The notes below the pieces were generated by a model that saw nothing but the letters and a program-made list of their open reading frames with translations, was not told the DNA's origin and searched no databases. Positions 1-6,050 of a stretch of 7,287 bases of DNA are shown piece after piece. Origin of the DNA: an uncultured Clostridium sp. (GTDB lineage: Bacteria > Bacillota > Clostridia > UBA1212 > UBA1255); the NCBI GenBank assembly GCA_900555605.1, contig USLW01000096.1, positions 1-7,287 of the forward strand, in the 5' to 3' direction. The position numbers were made by a program, and so were the translations under genes. How positions within the stretch are numbered: position 1 is the first letter of the stretch; every line of letters starts with the position of its first letter.

Positions 1-725
1 GCCGGGGTGGGTTCGGAAAGGCCCGGCTCTGCCGCCTCTTTCTGCCTGCTCTCCCGAATTTCCCGCAGTTCCTCACGGACAGAGGGGCGTTCTTCGGGAG
101 ATTTAGCAGTACCCTCGGCGGTTCTGCTTTGCTTTTCGGAGGTAGGCGCGGACGGACGGGATTTCTCCGTCTTTGCCGCCGCAGGGTTTGGGGATGCGTG
201 CTCCTCCTTTTGAACGGGTGCGCCCAGCAGGTCATCCAGCAGACGGTCATCCGCCGCCTTGTCGGGCTTCTCCTGTTCAGGCGCAGACGGGGTGGTTTTG
301 TCTGCCTTGGTCTGCTCGATGTCCCGCTTGATGGAAACGGCATCGACCGTCGCCAGCTTGAACCGCTCTACGATGCGGTTGATCTTGGACGCATCCTCGG
401 CACGCACCATAATGTCTACCATACCGTCAGCAGAGCGCTCTTTGCCCCGCAGGGCACAGTAGACAACGCCGTACCGCTTGGCCTCGGTCGCAAACTGCTT
501 CAGATGCTCTTCGCTGACGGTGAACACTTTCAGCTCCTTGCCGCTTTTGAGCATGGCAGAGAGCCGCTGGTGGCCTTTGGTTTTATTCTTATCTCGGTTT
601 TTCCAGACAGCGTAGAGCATAGCGGCAATATTCTTTGCCGCCGAGCCGGTCAACTTCAGGGCAACTTCCGTACCCTCCAAGCTGATCCGCACGACTTGCT
701 CCGCTGCGTCACCGGAATTGTACAT
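1..725 (-). CDS. pcfB: PcfB family protein (DUF3801), 3' end beyond the window
   Basis: This is a relaxosome/coupling accessory protein of conjugative elements. PcfB of the enterococcal plasmid pCF10 is known to bridge relaxase and VirD4-type coupling protein. From the ATG at 725 the frame stays open for 241 codons to the left edge. Residues 1 to about 120 form the conserved DUF3801 core: a short N-terminal helix with AEQVVR, then LTGSAAKNIAAM, a KTKGHQRL segment and a KRYGVVYCAL strand. After about residue 130 it becomes a low-complexity Lys/Glu/Pro/Ala/Ser tail, followed by a charged REELREIRE helix, usual for this family. An AAAGGAG site at 736-742, ten bases before the ATG, supports the start. 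The gene begins inside the relaxase gene and shares 17 bases in another frame, so translation is probably coupled. A VirD4-like coupling protein is expected next. Confidence 0.85.
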   Translation of the reverse strand, partial: MYNSGDAAEQVVRISLEGTEVALKLTGSAAKNIAAMLYAVWKNRDKNKTKGHQRLSAMLKSGKELKVFTVSEEHLKQFATEAKRYGVVYCALRGKERSADGMVDIMVRAEDASKINRIVERFKLATVDAVSIKRDIEQTKADKTTPSAPEQEKPDKAADDRLLDDLLGAPVQKEEHASPNPAAAKTEKSRPSAPTSEKQSRTAEGTAKSPEERPSVREELREIRESRQKEAAEPGLSEPTP

Positions 726-2130
726 GGTCACATTTCTCCTTTCTTTCGGGTTGTTCGTCCTCACGGACGGCTTTGATTTTCTCTTGGATCACGCCAGAAC
801 GCTCGGCAATGCTGTTACATAAAACCACCTCCTTCCGCAGTGCGGCAAGTTCTTTGGAAAGTGCTGTGATCTGCGCCTTGACCTCCGCCGCCTTTTCGGG
901 ATCAGACTTCACCGCCGCCGTTCGCTGTGCTTTATAGAGCTGTTTTCGGTCGGAGATCAGGACTTCAATTTTCCCACTTACCTCGTCACGGTAGGAAAAA
1001 AGCTGCTCGGCGGTATCGATCCGATGCCCTATGAGCAGCCTTGTTTCGGCGGTGATAGCGTCCAGCTTCAACAGATCCTCCCGCAAGATAAAGTGCAGCC
1101 GCTTTCTGCTTTGCTGCGGGCGGTTTTTCGGGAAAATGCCCAGCAGATAACAGTAGTGAACATACAGCGCCCGAAAGCCGGTCAGTTTTCGGGCGGTTTT
1201 CAAGCTACCGATCAGTCTGACCCGCAGAATCTTCGGCGTTTGTTCGGGCTTTTTCCGTTCGGGGCGGCTCTGGGACAAAATGCGTCTGCGGATGCTGTCC
1301 AGAGAGTAGTCCTCACCGAAATTACGCATCAGGCGAACGAATCGCTCCTTGCCCGGCGGTCTGACCGAAATATCCTTGCCGAGTTTCACCGTATAGCCCT
1401 TTTTCCGCAGAGCGTCAAAGAACTGCCGCTCGGTCATGGCTTGCCGTATCGCCTCGTCAATGTCTGCACGGATCAGCCCACGCCAAGTGGGGCGCTGTTC
1501 CTGCTCGGCACGCCATTCGCCGTATTGCTTGCCCCGGCCTTGCTGCGGTTGCTCGATCACCGACAGTCCGTATTCCCGGCAAAGCTCATCGGAAACCGTC
1601 TGCATCTCGTGGTAGTCCTTTCGGGTGCGGTGGTATTTGATGCTGTCCGCAAAGGATACGGTGTTGACGACAAAGTGATTGTGCAGATGATTTTCTTTGT
1701 CAAGGTGGGTGGCGACGATCACCTGATAGCGGTCGCCCCATAACCGGGTCGCCAGCTTTACGCCGATCTCATGCGCCAGTTCTGGCGTGGCCTCGCCGGG
1801 AGCAAAGGACTGATAACCGTGATAGGCCACCGTGCCGTCCTCCTTGCCGAACCGTTTCTTCACCGCCAGCATCTCGTCACGGGCGGTGGCGGGAGAGCAG
1901 TTGATGCCCGACACAAAGCGGTGGAGCGGTGCGCCGTCCTCACTGCCCGTTTCCTGTGTTTTCTCCGAATTTATGGCATAGCGGATCACATCGGAAAGCT
2001 GCTGCCCGTCCTGCTCGTTCAGTTCCCGGTCGGCGTAGAATTTGGGATTTGCCGTCTTTTCGGGATTTTCCGCATAGATCACCACCTTGCCGAGCCAGCC
2101 TTTTACCCGCCAAATTGATGTCGTCGCCAT
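709..2130 (-). CDS. MobA/VirD2-family relaxase
   Basis: The relaxase nicks one strand at oriT through a tyrosine and leads the strand into the recipient. Counting from the ATG at 2130 it has 473 residues. The early KVVIYAENPEKT segment carries the likely catalytic Tyr (about residue 19). The three-histidine metal motif H-x-D-K-E-N-H-x-H-N-H lies at about residues 142-152, which is diagnostic for Pfam Relaxase. A region near residues 225-290 with GYTVKLGKDISV matches the domain that follows in clostridial element relaxases. The C-terminal 100 residues are Lys/Glu/Ala-rich and probably coiled coil. I chose the ATG because known relatives begin MATTSIW. A GTG at 2139, overlapping the mobC stop, would add three residues. 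The gene starts five bases after mobC and ends inside pcfB. Confidence 0.93.
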   Translation of the reverse strand: MATTSIWRVKGWLGKVVIYAENPEKTANPKFYADRELNEQDGQQLSDVIRYAINSEKTQETGSEDGAPLHRFVSGINCSPATARDEMLAVKKRFGKEDGTVAYHGYQSFAPGEATPELAHEIGVKLATRLWGDRYQVIVATHLDKENHLHNHFVVNTVSFADSIKYHRTRKDYHEMQTVSDELCREYGLSVIEQPQQGRGKQYGEWRAEQEQRPTWRGLIRADIDEAIRQAMTERQFFDALRKKGYTVKLGKDISVRPPGKERFVRLMRNFGEDYSLDSIRRRILSQSRPERKKPEQTPKILRVRLIGSLKTARKLTGFRALYVHYCYLLGIFPKNRPQQSRKRLHFILREDLLKLDAITAETRLLIGHRIDTAEQLFSYRDEVSGKIEVLISDRKQLYKAQRTAAVKSDPEKAAEVKAQITALSKELAALRKEVVLCNSIAERSGVIQEKIKAVREDEQPERKEKCDHVQFR

Positions 2131-2135
2131 AAGCG

Positions 2136-2465
2136 TCACTTCATCGGACGGGGCAGAATGACCGCTGCGGTGATCGTCTTGATGGCCTCGTCCAGCTTGC
2201 GGCAGTTCTCGTCGTACCGCTGCACATCCAGTGCGTTCAGGGTATGGGCTTTTGCGGCGATCTGATTGAGGTTGTTGCCGATCCCATGCAGTTCCCGCAT
2301 CATGGCGTAATAGTCGGGCGGCGGTGCGTCCTGCGGTTCAAGGCCGTTTACCAAGTGCCGGAGATACGCTTCACGGGAAAGTCCGCTTTTCTTGACCTTC
2401 TTCTGAAACGCCTCAGCTTCCTTTTTATCCAGCCAGAATTGAATGTGAACATTGCGTTTTCTCAT
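2136..2465 (-). CDS. mobC: Relaxosome accessory protein MobC
   Basis: MobC-type proteins bind near oriT, help melt the nic region and load the relaxase. This copy has 109 residues. The N-terminal half (about residues 4-42, RNVHIQFWLDKKEAEAF then SGLSREAYLRHLV) resembles a ribbon-helix-helix DNA-binding unit: a beta strand followed by two helices. The C-terminal half has the conserved MobC signature LHGIGNNLNQIA (about residues 59-70) and a helix ending in KLDEAI. The ATG overlaps the methyltransferase stop as ATGA and has an AAGGAG site at 2471-2476, five bases upstream, so start and translational coupling are well supported. The direct position upstream of the relaxase is the standard arrangement and confirms the role. 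Confidence 0.92.
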   Translation of the reverse strand: MRKRNVHIQFWLDKKEAEAFQKKVKKSGLSREAYLRHLVNGLEPQDAPPPDYYAMMRELHGIGNNLNQIAAKAHTLNALDVQRYDENCRKLDEAIKTITAAVILPRPMK

Positions 2466-3844
2466 AGGCTCTCCTTATCTAATTCGTTTTGTATTTCGGC
2501 GATCCGCTTGCCGACCGCATACACGACGGGGATCGTCACGCCGTTGCCAGCCTGCTTGTAAAGCTGGGCATCGGAATTGACGGCGGCGGCCCGGTCAAAC
2601 ATATCGTCCGAAAATCCTTGCAGCCGCCAGCACTCACGGGGCGTCAGCTTGCGGATGCGCCCGCAGCCGAGCGGAAGTGCGGAGCCGTTTTCAGGTTTGC
2701 TCTGATTTGCCTCTTTTGCTCGCTTGACGGGCAGAGCAAACTCGCAGGAATCGCAGGCGCAGAGATAAACGCCGTACTTGTCCTGCGTATTCAGGCAGAA
2801 AGCCGGTTCGCCGCACGCCTTGAAGCGCCGTCCGTTTTGCCGCTTGTTTTCCCGGTCAGGGGTGAGGACGGCACGGCAGCCATAAAAAATGCCGGAGCTT
2901 TCGCCCCGGTTGCTGACCCCGATCTTGTCATAGCCTGCGATCAGGCATTTGGTGTGATCCTGCTCCAAAATTTTCGGATCGCCACGCTTTAGCTGAATGA
3001 GTGCCGTTTCTTCGGTGCGGTCCGGGCACTCGCCGCTCATGCAGAGAACGCCGCTTTTGTCGCCGCTGTGATTGGTAATGCCGCTGTCATACCTTGCTTT
3101 GATGCAGCGGGCGTGCTCGGTCAGCCTCGGTTCGCCTTTGCACAGGTCGATGAAGTACATCCCCGTGCGTCCGGCAAAGCCGCCGCCCTCGCTCATCAGC
3201 GTACAGCTCACGCCCGCAGGATCATAGACCCGCTTACCCTGCGTGCCGCCGATCAGTTGTATAAGAGCCTTGCCGTCGCCTGCGGTGACAGGAAATATTT
3301 TTCGTCCACCCTCGGCTCTAAAATGTCGATAAGCGACAAGGTAGATGCGTTCCCGGTTTTGCGGAACGCCGTGGAAGCGTGAATTAAGCAGTCCGTATTC
3401 GATATGATAGCCGATTTCGGCCAACGAATGGAGAACGGTCGCAAAGTCCCATCCTCGATTAACGGAGAGCAAATTTTTAACATTTTCAAGGACAAGCCAT
3501 TCGGGTCGATCCTCGGCAGGCGTGCCTTTGAGGAGTCTAACGATTTCAAAAAAGAGAGAGCTTCGCTTGCCTGCAAGCCCTCGCTGCCGGCCAGATACAG
3601 AAATGTCCTGACACGGGAATCCGCCTGCCCAGAGGTTGACCCTCGGCAGATCGGCGGACTCGGTTTTGGTGATGTCCTCGCCATACCATTCATCCTCCTT
3701 TACATCGTGGATCGCGCGGTAGCTGCGGTCTGCGAATTTGTCGATCTCGCAGTGACCTTTGCAGATCATGCCGCAAAGCTCAAAGCCCTTGCGGAAACCG
3801 CCGACACCGCTGAAAAAGTCCAAAAAGGTCATGGGTTCGTTCAC
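2462..3844 (-). CDS. DNA (cytosine-5-)-methyltransferase
   Basis: This enzyme transfers a methyl group from S-adenosylmethionine to carbon 5 of a cytosine in double-stranded DNA. All main motifs are present: motif I FLDFFSGVGG (residues 7-16, AdoMet binding), motif IV GGFPCQ with catalytic Cys78, motif VI ENV (120-122), motif VIII QNRERIYLV (162-170), motif IX around RKLTPRECWRLQGF (398-411), and motif X QAGNGVTIPV (431-440). At 460 residues it is long because the target-recognition region (about 190-390) is enlarged and holds repeated segments. The start is a GTG with AGGAGG nine bases upstream; the in-frame ATG four codons later is too far from that site. No restriction endonuclease is next to it, so it looks like an orphan methyltransferase carried by the element, perhaps for anti-restriction. 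Its target sequence cannot be read from the sequence. Confidence 0.95.
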   Translation of the reverse strand: MNEPMTFLDFFSGVGGFRKGFELCGMICKGHCEIDKFADRSYRAIHDVKEDEWYGEDITKTESADLPRVNLWAGGFPCQDISVSGRQRGLAGKRSSLFFEIVRLLKGTPAEDRPEWLVLENVKNLLSVNRGWDFATVLHSLAEIGYHIEYGLLNSRFHGVPQNRERIYLVAYRHFRAEGGRKIFPVTAGDGKALIQLIGGTQGKRVYDPAGVSCTLMSEGGGFAGRTGMYFIDLCKGEPRLTEHARCIKARYDSGITNHSGDKSGVLCMSGECPDRTEETALIQLKRGDPKILEQDHTKCLIAGYDKIGVSNRGESSGIFYGCRAVLTPDRENKRQNGRRFKACGEPAFCLNTQDKYGVYLCACDSCEFALPVKRAKEANQSKPENGSALPLGCGRIRKLTPRECWRLQGFSDDMFDRAAAVNSDAQLYKQAGNGVTIPVVYAVGKRIAEIQNELDKESL

Positions 3845-3853
3845 CGGCTGTGA

Positions 3854-3859
3854 CCTCCT
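3854..3859 (-). promoter_or_regulatory. Ribosome binding site deciding the methyltransferase GTG start
   Basis: A perfect AGGAGG on the minus strand stands nine bases before the GTG at 3842-3844. It would be about 21 bases from the next in-frame ATG (3830-3832), so the GTG is preferred. Confidence 0.75.
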
Positions 3860-3872
3860 TTCGGGTATATTA

Positions 3873-3929
3873 AAACTTCATGCACAGACAGGCATAACAA
3901 CAGAAGTAGAATGCTGGTGCATGAAGTTT
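3873..3929. repeat. 13-base inverted repeat just upstream of the methyltransferase
   Basis: The arms AAACTTCATGCAC (3873-3885) and GTGCATGAAGTTT (3917-3929) are perfect reverse complements separated by 31 bases. The near arm ends 14 bases before the AGGAGG of the methyltransferase gene. On the minus strand the second arm runs into TTTTAATATA, which loosely resembles a weak terminator or attenuator. The position also suits an operator bound by the methyltransferase or by the XRE protein, or the MobC/relaxase recognition repeat of an oriT. Which of these applies cannot be told from sequence. Confidence 0.75.
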
Positions 3930-4131
3930 GTGTGCATCATTTCCGTTTGCCCCTTGGGGCGAGGAAATGGCACATTTCTGTGTTTTTCTATGCTCTTGCA
4001 TAGAAAAATATCGTCCTCCGCATGGGTGGGGACGAAAAGGGTTTCAGGGATTTCCCTGACAAGTGCCGTTGTGGTATCACAACGGCGATGCTTGCTGGTA
4101 CAGTGCATAGCGTTCGTCCCATAGGCCGAAC
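3873..4131. other. Hairpin-rich non-coding region (candidate oriT, single-strand origin or structured RNA)
   Basis: The gap between the methyltransferase start (3844) and the DUF3846 stop (4156) carries a chain of inverted repeats. They are 3873-3885 with 3917-3929 (13 bp); CATTTCC 3938-3944 with GGAAATG 3963-3969, enclosing GCCCC/GGGGC at 3949-3960; TTTTTCTATGC 3983-3993 with its complement 3998-4008 (11 bp, 4-base loop); TCGTCC 4011-4016 with 4030-4035; TCAGGGA 4044-4050 with 4053-4059; GCCGTTGTG 4065-4073 with 4078-4086 (9 bp, 4-base loop); and GTTCG 4112-4116 with 4127-4131. None has the GC stem plus T-run of an ordinary terminator on either strand. Such density suits DNA that folds when single-stranded during transfer, or a folded transcript. 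The gene-level role is inference. Confidence 0.6.
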
Positions 4132-4156
4132 ATTTTGCCACCGACCGAAATAACAT
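3878..4156 (-). CDS. Doubtful small ORF, 92 residues, across the hairpin region
   Basis: An open frame starts with an ATG overlapping the DUF3846 stop (TAATG) and has AGGAG five bases upstream, so translation by coupling is possible. The product would be 92 residues, rich in Cys and His, with no motif, signal peptide or membrane segment that I recognise. Against it, the frame lies almost entirely over the chain of inverted repeats and ends within an arm of the 13-base repeat, so its sequence may be dictated by structure and not by protein. The spaced Cys and His residues do not form a clear zinc-finger pattern. I keep it only because the start signals are good. Confidence 0.25.
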   Translation of the reverse strand: MLFRSVAKCSAYGTNAMHCTSKHRRCDTTTALVREIPETLFVPTHAEDDIFLCKSIEKHRNVPFPRPKGQTEMMHTNFMHQHSTSVVMPVCA

Positions 4157-4557
4157 TACCGCTCCTGCTCCGGCTGCGGGCGGTACGAGATACCAAGCAG
4201 CGTGCCGTTCACCCTCGCAAGGTGTTCGGGATAACGGAACATCCTGCCGTAGCGGTCGATCTGCTCGTCGGAAAGACTGTCCAGATTTTCGCCCCGGCAG
4301 TCGCAGATAAAGGCGGGGCCGAAGATGAAATCCACCATCACGCCGTCGTCATTCTTCACGCTGCGGTTCGGGCGCATTCCGTTGATCTTGCTTTCCTCAT
4401 TGCAGACGATGCAGACCTGTTCCTCAAAGGGATAAAACGGCTCGATCAGACCGCCCACCACTTTCTGCATCCCGGCAAGGGACGCATCGATCTCGACCGC
4501 ACGGGCGAGCTTGCCCGGTTCCAGCAGTACCACCTTGATTTTCTTTTCATTTTCCAT
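4156..4557 (-). CDS. DUF3846 domain-containing protein
   Basis: This is a 133-residue protein of a family often found in the DNA-processing region of clostridial conjugative elements and phages; its biochemical role is unknown. Visible features are an N-terminal strand IKVVLLEPGKLARAVEI, the family-typical segment GMQKVVGGLIEPFYPF (about residues 24-39) and VCIVCNEESKINGMRPNR (about 42-59), a GPAFICDC strand (about 80-87), then a helix beginning LSDEQI and a C-terminal GTLLGISYRP. These agree with DUF3846. I chose the ATG at 4557 because AAAGGAG at 4566-4572 stands eight bases before it; an upstream ATG at 4575 would place that site inside the gene. The start overlaps the end of the XRE gene by 11 bases. 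It has no membrane segment, so it is probably cytoplasmic. Confidence 0.85.
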   Translation of the reverse strand: MENEKKIKVVLLEPGKLARAVEIDASLAGMQKVVGGLIEPFYPFEEQVCIVCNEESKINGMRPNRSVKNDDGVMVDFIFGPAFICDCRGENLDSLSDEQIDRYGRMFRYPEHLARVNGTLLGISYRPQPEQER

Positions 4558-4879
4558 TGCAAATGCTCCTTTCATCGTTTTCCGTAATCGTGACCGTCAG
4601 CCCGTGTTCATCCTCCAGCGCAAGCAGCAGCTGTTTCAGCACCTCATGGCTTTTGATGCGGGGAATGTCCAGCGCCGAGGGAGAAACGCCCAATGCCTCG
4701 GCCAGCGTACAGAGCAGAGCGTGTTTCGGCGTTCTTATGCCGGACTCATATTGTGCAATACGGATGTCGGCGGTTTCGGGCGGAAAGCCTGCGGCGATGC
4801 CCAGCGCCTTTTGCGTCATGCCCCGCAGCATACGAAAGTGCCGGATGCGTCGTCCCGGACTTATTATCAAGTCGCTCAC
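4547..4879 (-). CDS. XRE-family helix-turn-helix regulator
   Basis: This is a DNA-binding protein of 110 residues, probably an autoregulator or repressor of the element's transfer or replication genes. The N-terminal [22 protein letters not shown] followed by [12 protein letters not shown] and [12 protein letters not shown] (about residues 8-71) is a clear Cro/C1-type HTH. The start is a GTG overlapping the Toprim stop as GTGA, with AAAGGAG at 4889-4895, nine bases upstream; a further upstream ATG would lie well inside the Toprim gene. Relatives in Tn1549-like elements, as I remember them, carry a longer C-terminal part (about 150-200 residues), whereas here the protein stops soon after a LALEDEHGL helix. 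It may be a shortened form. The operon link with DUF3846 downstream is direct. Confidence 0.88.
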   Translation of the reverse strand: MSDLIISPGRRIRHFRMLRGMTQKALGIAAGFPPETADIRIAQYESGIRTPKHALLCTLAEALGVSPSALDIPRIKSHEVLKQLLLALEDEHGLTVTITENDERSICNGK

Positions 4880-6003
4880 CGTTCTTTGCTCCTTTCTCCG
4901 CGCTTGGTGATGGGCAAACCCAGCCGCATACAAAGGCAGTCGTTGTAATCCTTGCCCTGCGGGGGCGGCTGGGTGTCTACTGTGACCGCATACTTTCTCG
5001 GCAGCAGGGTCTTGATGGTTTCTGCGGCGATCCGTCCCGTGGCATCGTTGTCGAGCCGCAGTGCCACACGGCGGATATGAGGATGCTCGGAAAGATACCG
5101 CACCAGCGCGGCGGGCAGACTGCTTTCCTCAATTTTCGCCCTTGGCTTGTAGACCCCGGCGAGGGAGAGCAGATTTTCACTGCGCCAGTCCTTGCCGTCC
5201 AGCTTTTGCAGCGTCCCGTAGGACAGCAGATCCACCGCCGACTCAAACAGGTGGAGCGTGTCGCTTGCAGCCACCGCAGGAATCCCAAAGGAGTAGTGCT
5301 TGTCGCTGCCGTTGGCGTCCCCGATGAAGTCCGAGCCGATCCCTCGCTGGTTGGCATAGCGGGGCTTTCCGTCTGCGTCCATGCCCACGAACACCACATT
5401 GTGATAGGGGTAGCTCTCGTAAAGGCGGCCGGTCTGGATGCAGAAGTCAATCAGTTCATCGTCAATGCCTCTGCGGTGCAGGTATTCGACGGCATGGGTG
5501 GCGCTGCGGTTGGCTTGCGGCAAAAGCAGCACCTTTTCCTTCGGCGCTTTCGGAGCCGGGGCAAAGGCGGGCGGTGCCGCCGTAAGATTTCCCATAATGG
5601 TTTCGACCGCCTGCGTAAAGGGCATCTCTTTGACCTTGATAAGATAGTCCAGCGCCGAATAGCCGCCGATAAAATTCACCCCCGTGGCATCCGCCGCGCG
5701 TTCCAGCGCAGCCGCCATTTTCACACACTGCTCCGCACTGTCCCGCGCCAGCAGCGCTATGGGCGTAACCGCGATTCGTTTATTCACAATGGGGATCCCG
5801 AATTCCGATTCGATCTCGCAGCACGCACTGACAAGTCTCTCAGCTTTACGGCATATTTTATCATAAATATCTCGGCACACATGATTGCCGTCCCCGCCGG
5901 CGCAGTCCAGCAGACTGATCCCCATGGTAACGGTCCGGATATCCAGATGTTCTTCTTGTATCATTTTAATGGTCTGCGTGATTTCATCGCAGGAAATAAA
6001 CAT
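4876..6003 (-). CDS. Chimeric protein: UPF0210/DUF711 N-terminus fused to DUF3991/Toprim C-terminus
   Basis: This 375-residue frame joins two unrelated proteins. Residues 1 to about 118 match the start of UPF0210 (PFL/DUF711) proteins: [15 protein letters not shown] (20-34), [20 protein letters not shown] (65-84) and [11 protein letters not shown] (108-118). UPF0210 proteins are normally about 450 residues, so three quarters are missing. From about residue 119 ([16 protein letters not shown]) it is a mobile-element primase-like protein with an AHxEYLxxRGI-type DUF3991 segment (about 170-180), a Toprim glutamate in [12 protein letters not shown] (Glu254), the DxD-type LDNDATGR (318-320) and GKDYND (350-355). 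The Toprim part has lost its usual N-terminal zinc-binding region. GAGGTG at 6009-6014 serves the UPF0210 start, and the gene follows the ACT gene by 47 bases. The fusion may be a recombination scar or a contig artefact. Confidence 0.85.
   Translation of the reverse strand: MFISCDEITQTIKMIQEEHLDIRTVTMGISLLDCAGGDGNHVCRDIYDKICRKAERLVSACCEIESEFGIPIVNKRIAVTPIALLARDSAEQCVKMAAALERAADATGVNFIGGYSALDYLIKVKEMPFTQAVETIMGNLTAAPPAFAPAPKAPKEKVLLLPQANRSATHAVEYLHRRGIDDELIDFCIQTGRLYESYPYHNVVFVGMDADGKPRYANQRGIGSDFIGDANGSDKHYSFGIPAVAASDTLHLFESAVDLLSYGTLQKLDGKDWRSENLLSLAGVYKPRAKIEESSLPAALVRYLSEHPHIRRVALRLDNDATGRIAAETIKTLLPRKYAVTVDTQPPPQGKDYNDCLCMRLGLPITKRGERSKER
4889..4895 (-). promoter_or_regulatory. Ribosome binding site deciding the XRE gene GTG start
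   Basis: AAAGGAG on the minus strand lies inside the 3' end of the Toprim gene, nine bases before the GTG at 4877-4879. It fixes the start of the XRE gene at this GTG, coupled to the Toprim stop. Confidence 0.7.
5650..5670. other. Junction between chromosomal UPF0210 sequence and element Toprim sequence
   Basis: The switch falls around codons 113-118 of the fused frame, which read GGYSAL. UPF0210 proteins have GG-F/Y-SAL here, and element Toprim proteins, as I recall, have GGSALDYL at the corresponding point before their DUF3991 part. The shared few residues, and hence a short shared DNA stretch, mark the crossover. The sequence there is G+C-rich and lacks an obvious tyrosine-recombinase attachment core, so ordinary site-specific insertion is not apparent. 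The exact base cannot be set without the parental sequences. Confidence 0.65.
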
Positions 6004-6050
6004 TTGCGCACCTCATTTCACGATTGCTTCCAACCGCGTATCGTTGTTTC

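Larger units (their letters stand above)
1..5660 (-). mobile_element. Integrative conjugative element fragment, Tn1549/CTn-like mobilization module
   Basis: The gene series Toprim/DUF3991, XRE regulator, DUF3846, cytosine methyltransferase, MobC, MobA-type relaxase and PcfB is the layout I know from Tn1549-like and CTn-type conjugative elements of Clostridia. All genes run leftward with short overlaps. Only part of the element is present: the coupling protein, the type IV secretion genes and the integrase would lie beyond the left edge or are lost. The right limit is set at the point where the Toprim reading frame turns into a chromosomal UPF0210 sequence, around 5650-5670. No terminal repeat or recognisable attachment core is visible there, so this may be a deletion or chimera joint rather than the true end of the element. 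The family assignment is recognition by eye and not a database result. Confidence 0.75.

Noticed and set aside
129..776. Open frame of 215 codons on the plus strand
   Set aside because: It is the shadow of pcfB and of the relaxase end, Arg/Leu/Gly-rich and without motif. The minus-strand DUF3801 reading is clear.
1024..1743. Open frame of 239 codons on the plus strand
   Set aside because: It is antisense to the middle of the relaxase, including its metal-binding histidines. No domain is recognisable and no good ribosome binding site precedes it.
3253..3693. Second minus-strand frame of 146 codons within the methyltransferase gene
   Set aside because: It is out of frame with the motif-bearing methyltransferase, lacks a ribosome binding site and shows no recognisable domain.
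3983..4008. 11-base hairpin considered as an intrinsic terminator
   Set aside because: The T-run is on the 5' arm and the A-run on the 3' arm when read on either strand, and the stem is A+T-rich, so it does not fit a rho-independent terminator.
5640..5680. True attachment site of the element at the UPF0210 junction
   Set aside because: No integrase gene, direct repeat or typical AT-rich tyrosine-recombinase core is visible, and the joint lies inside a Toprim coding region that has lost its own N-terminus.
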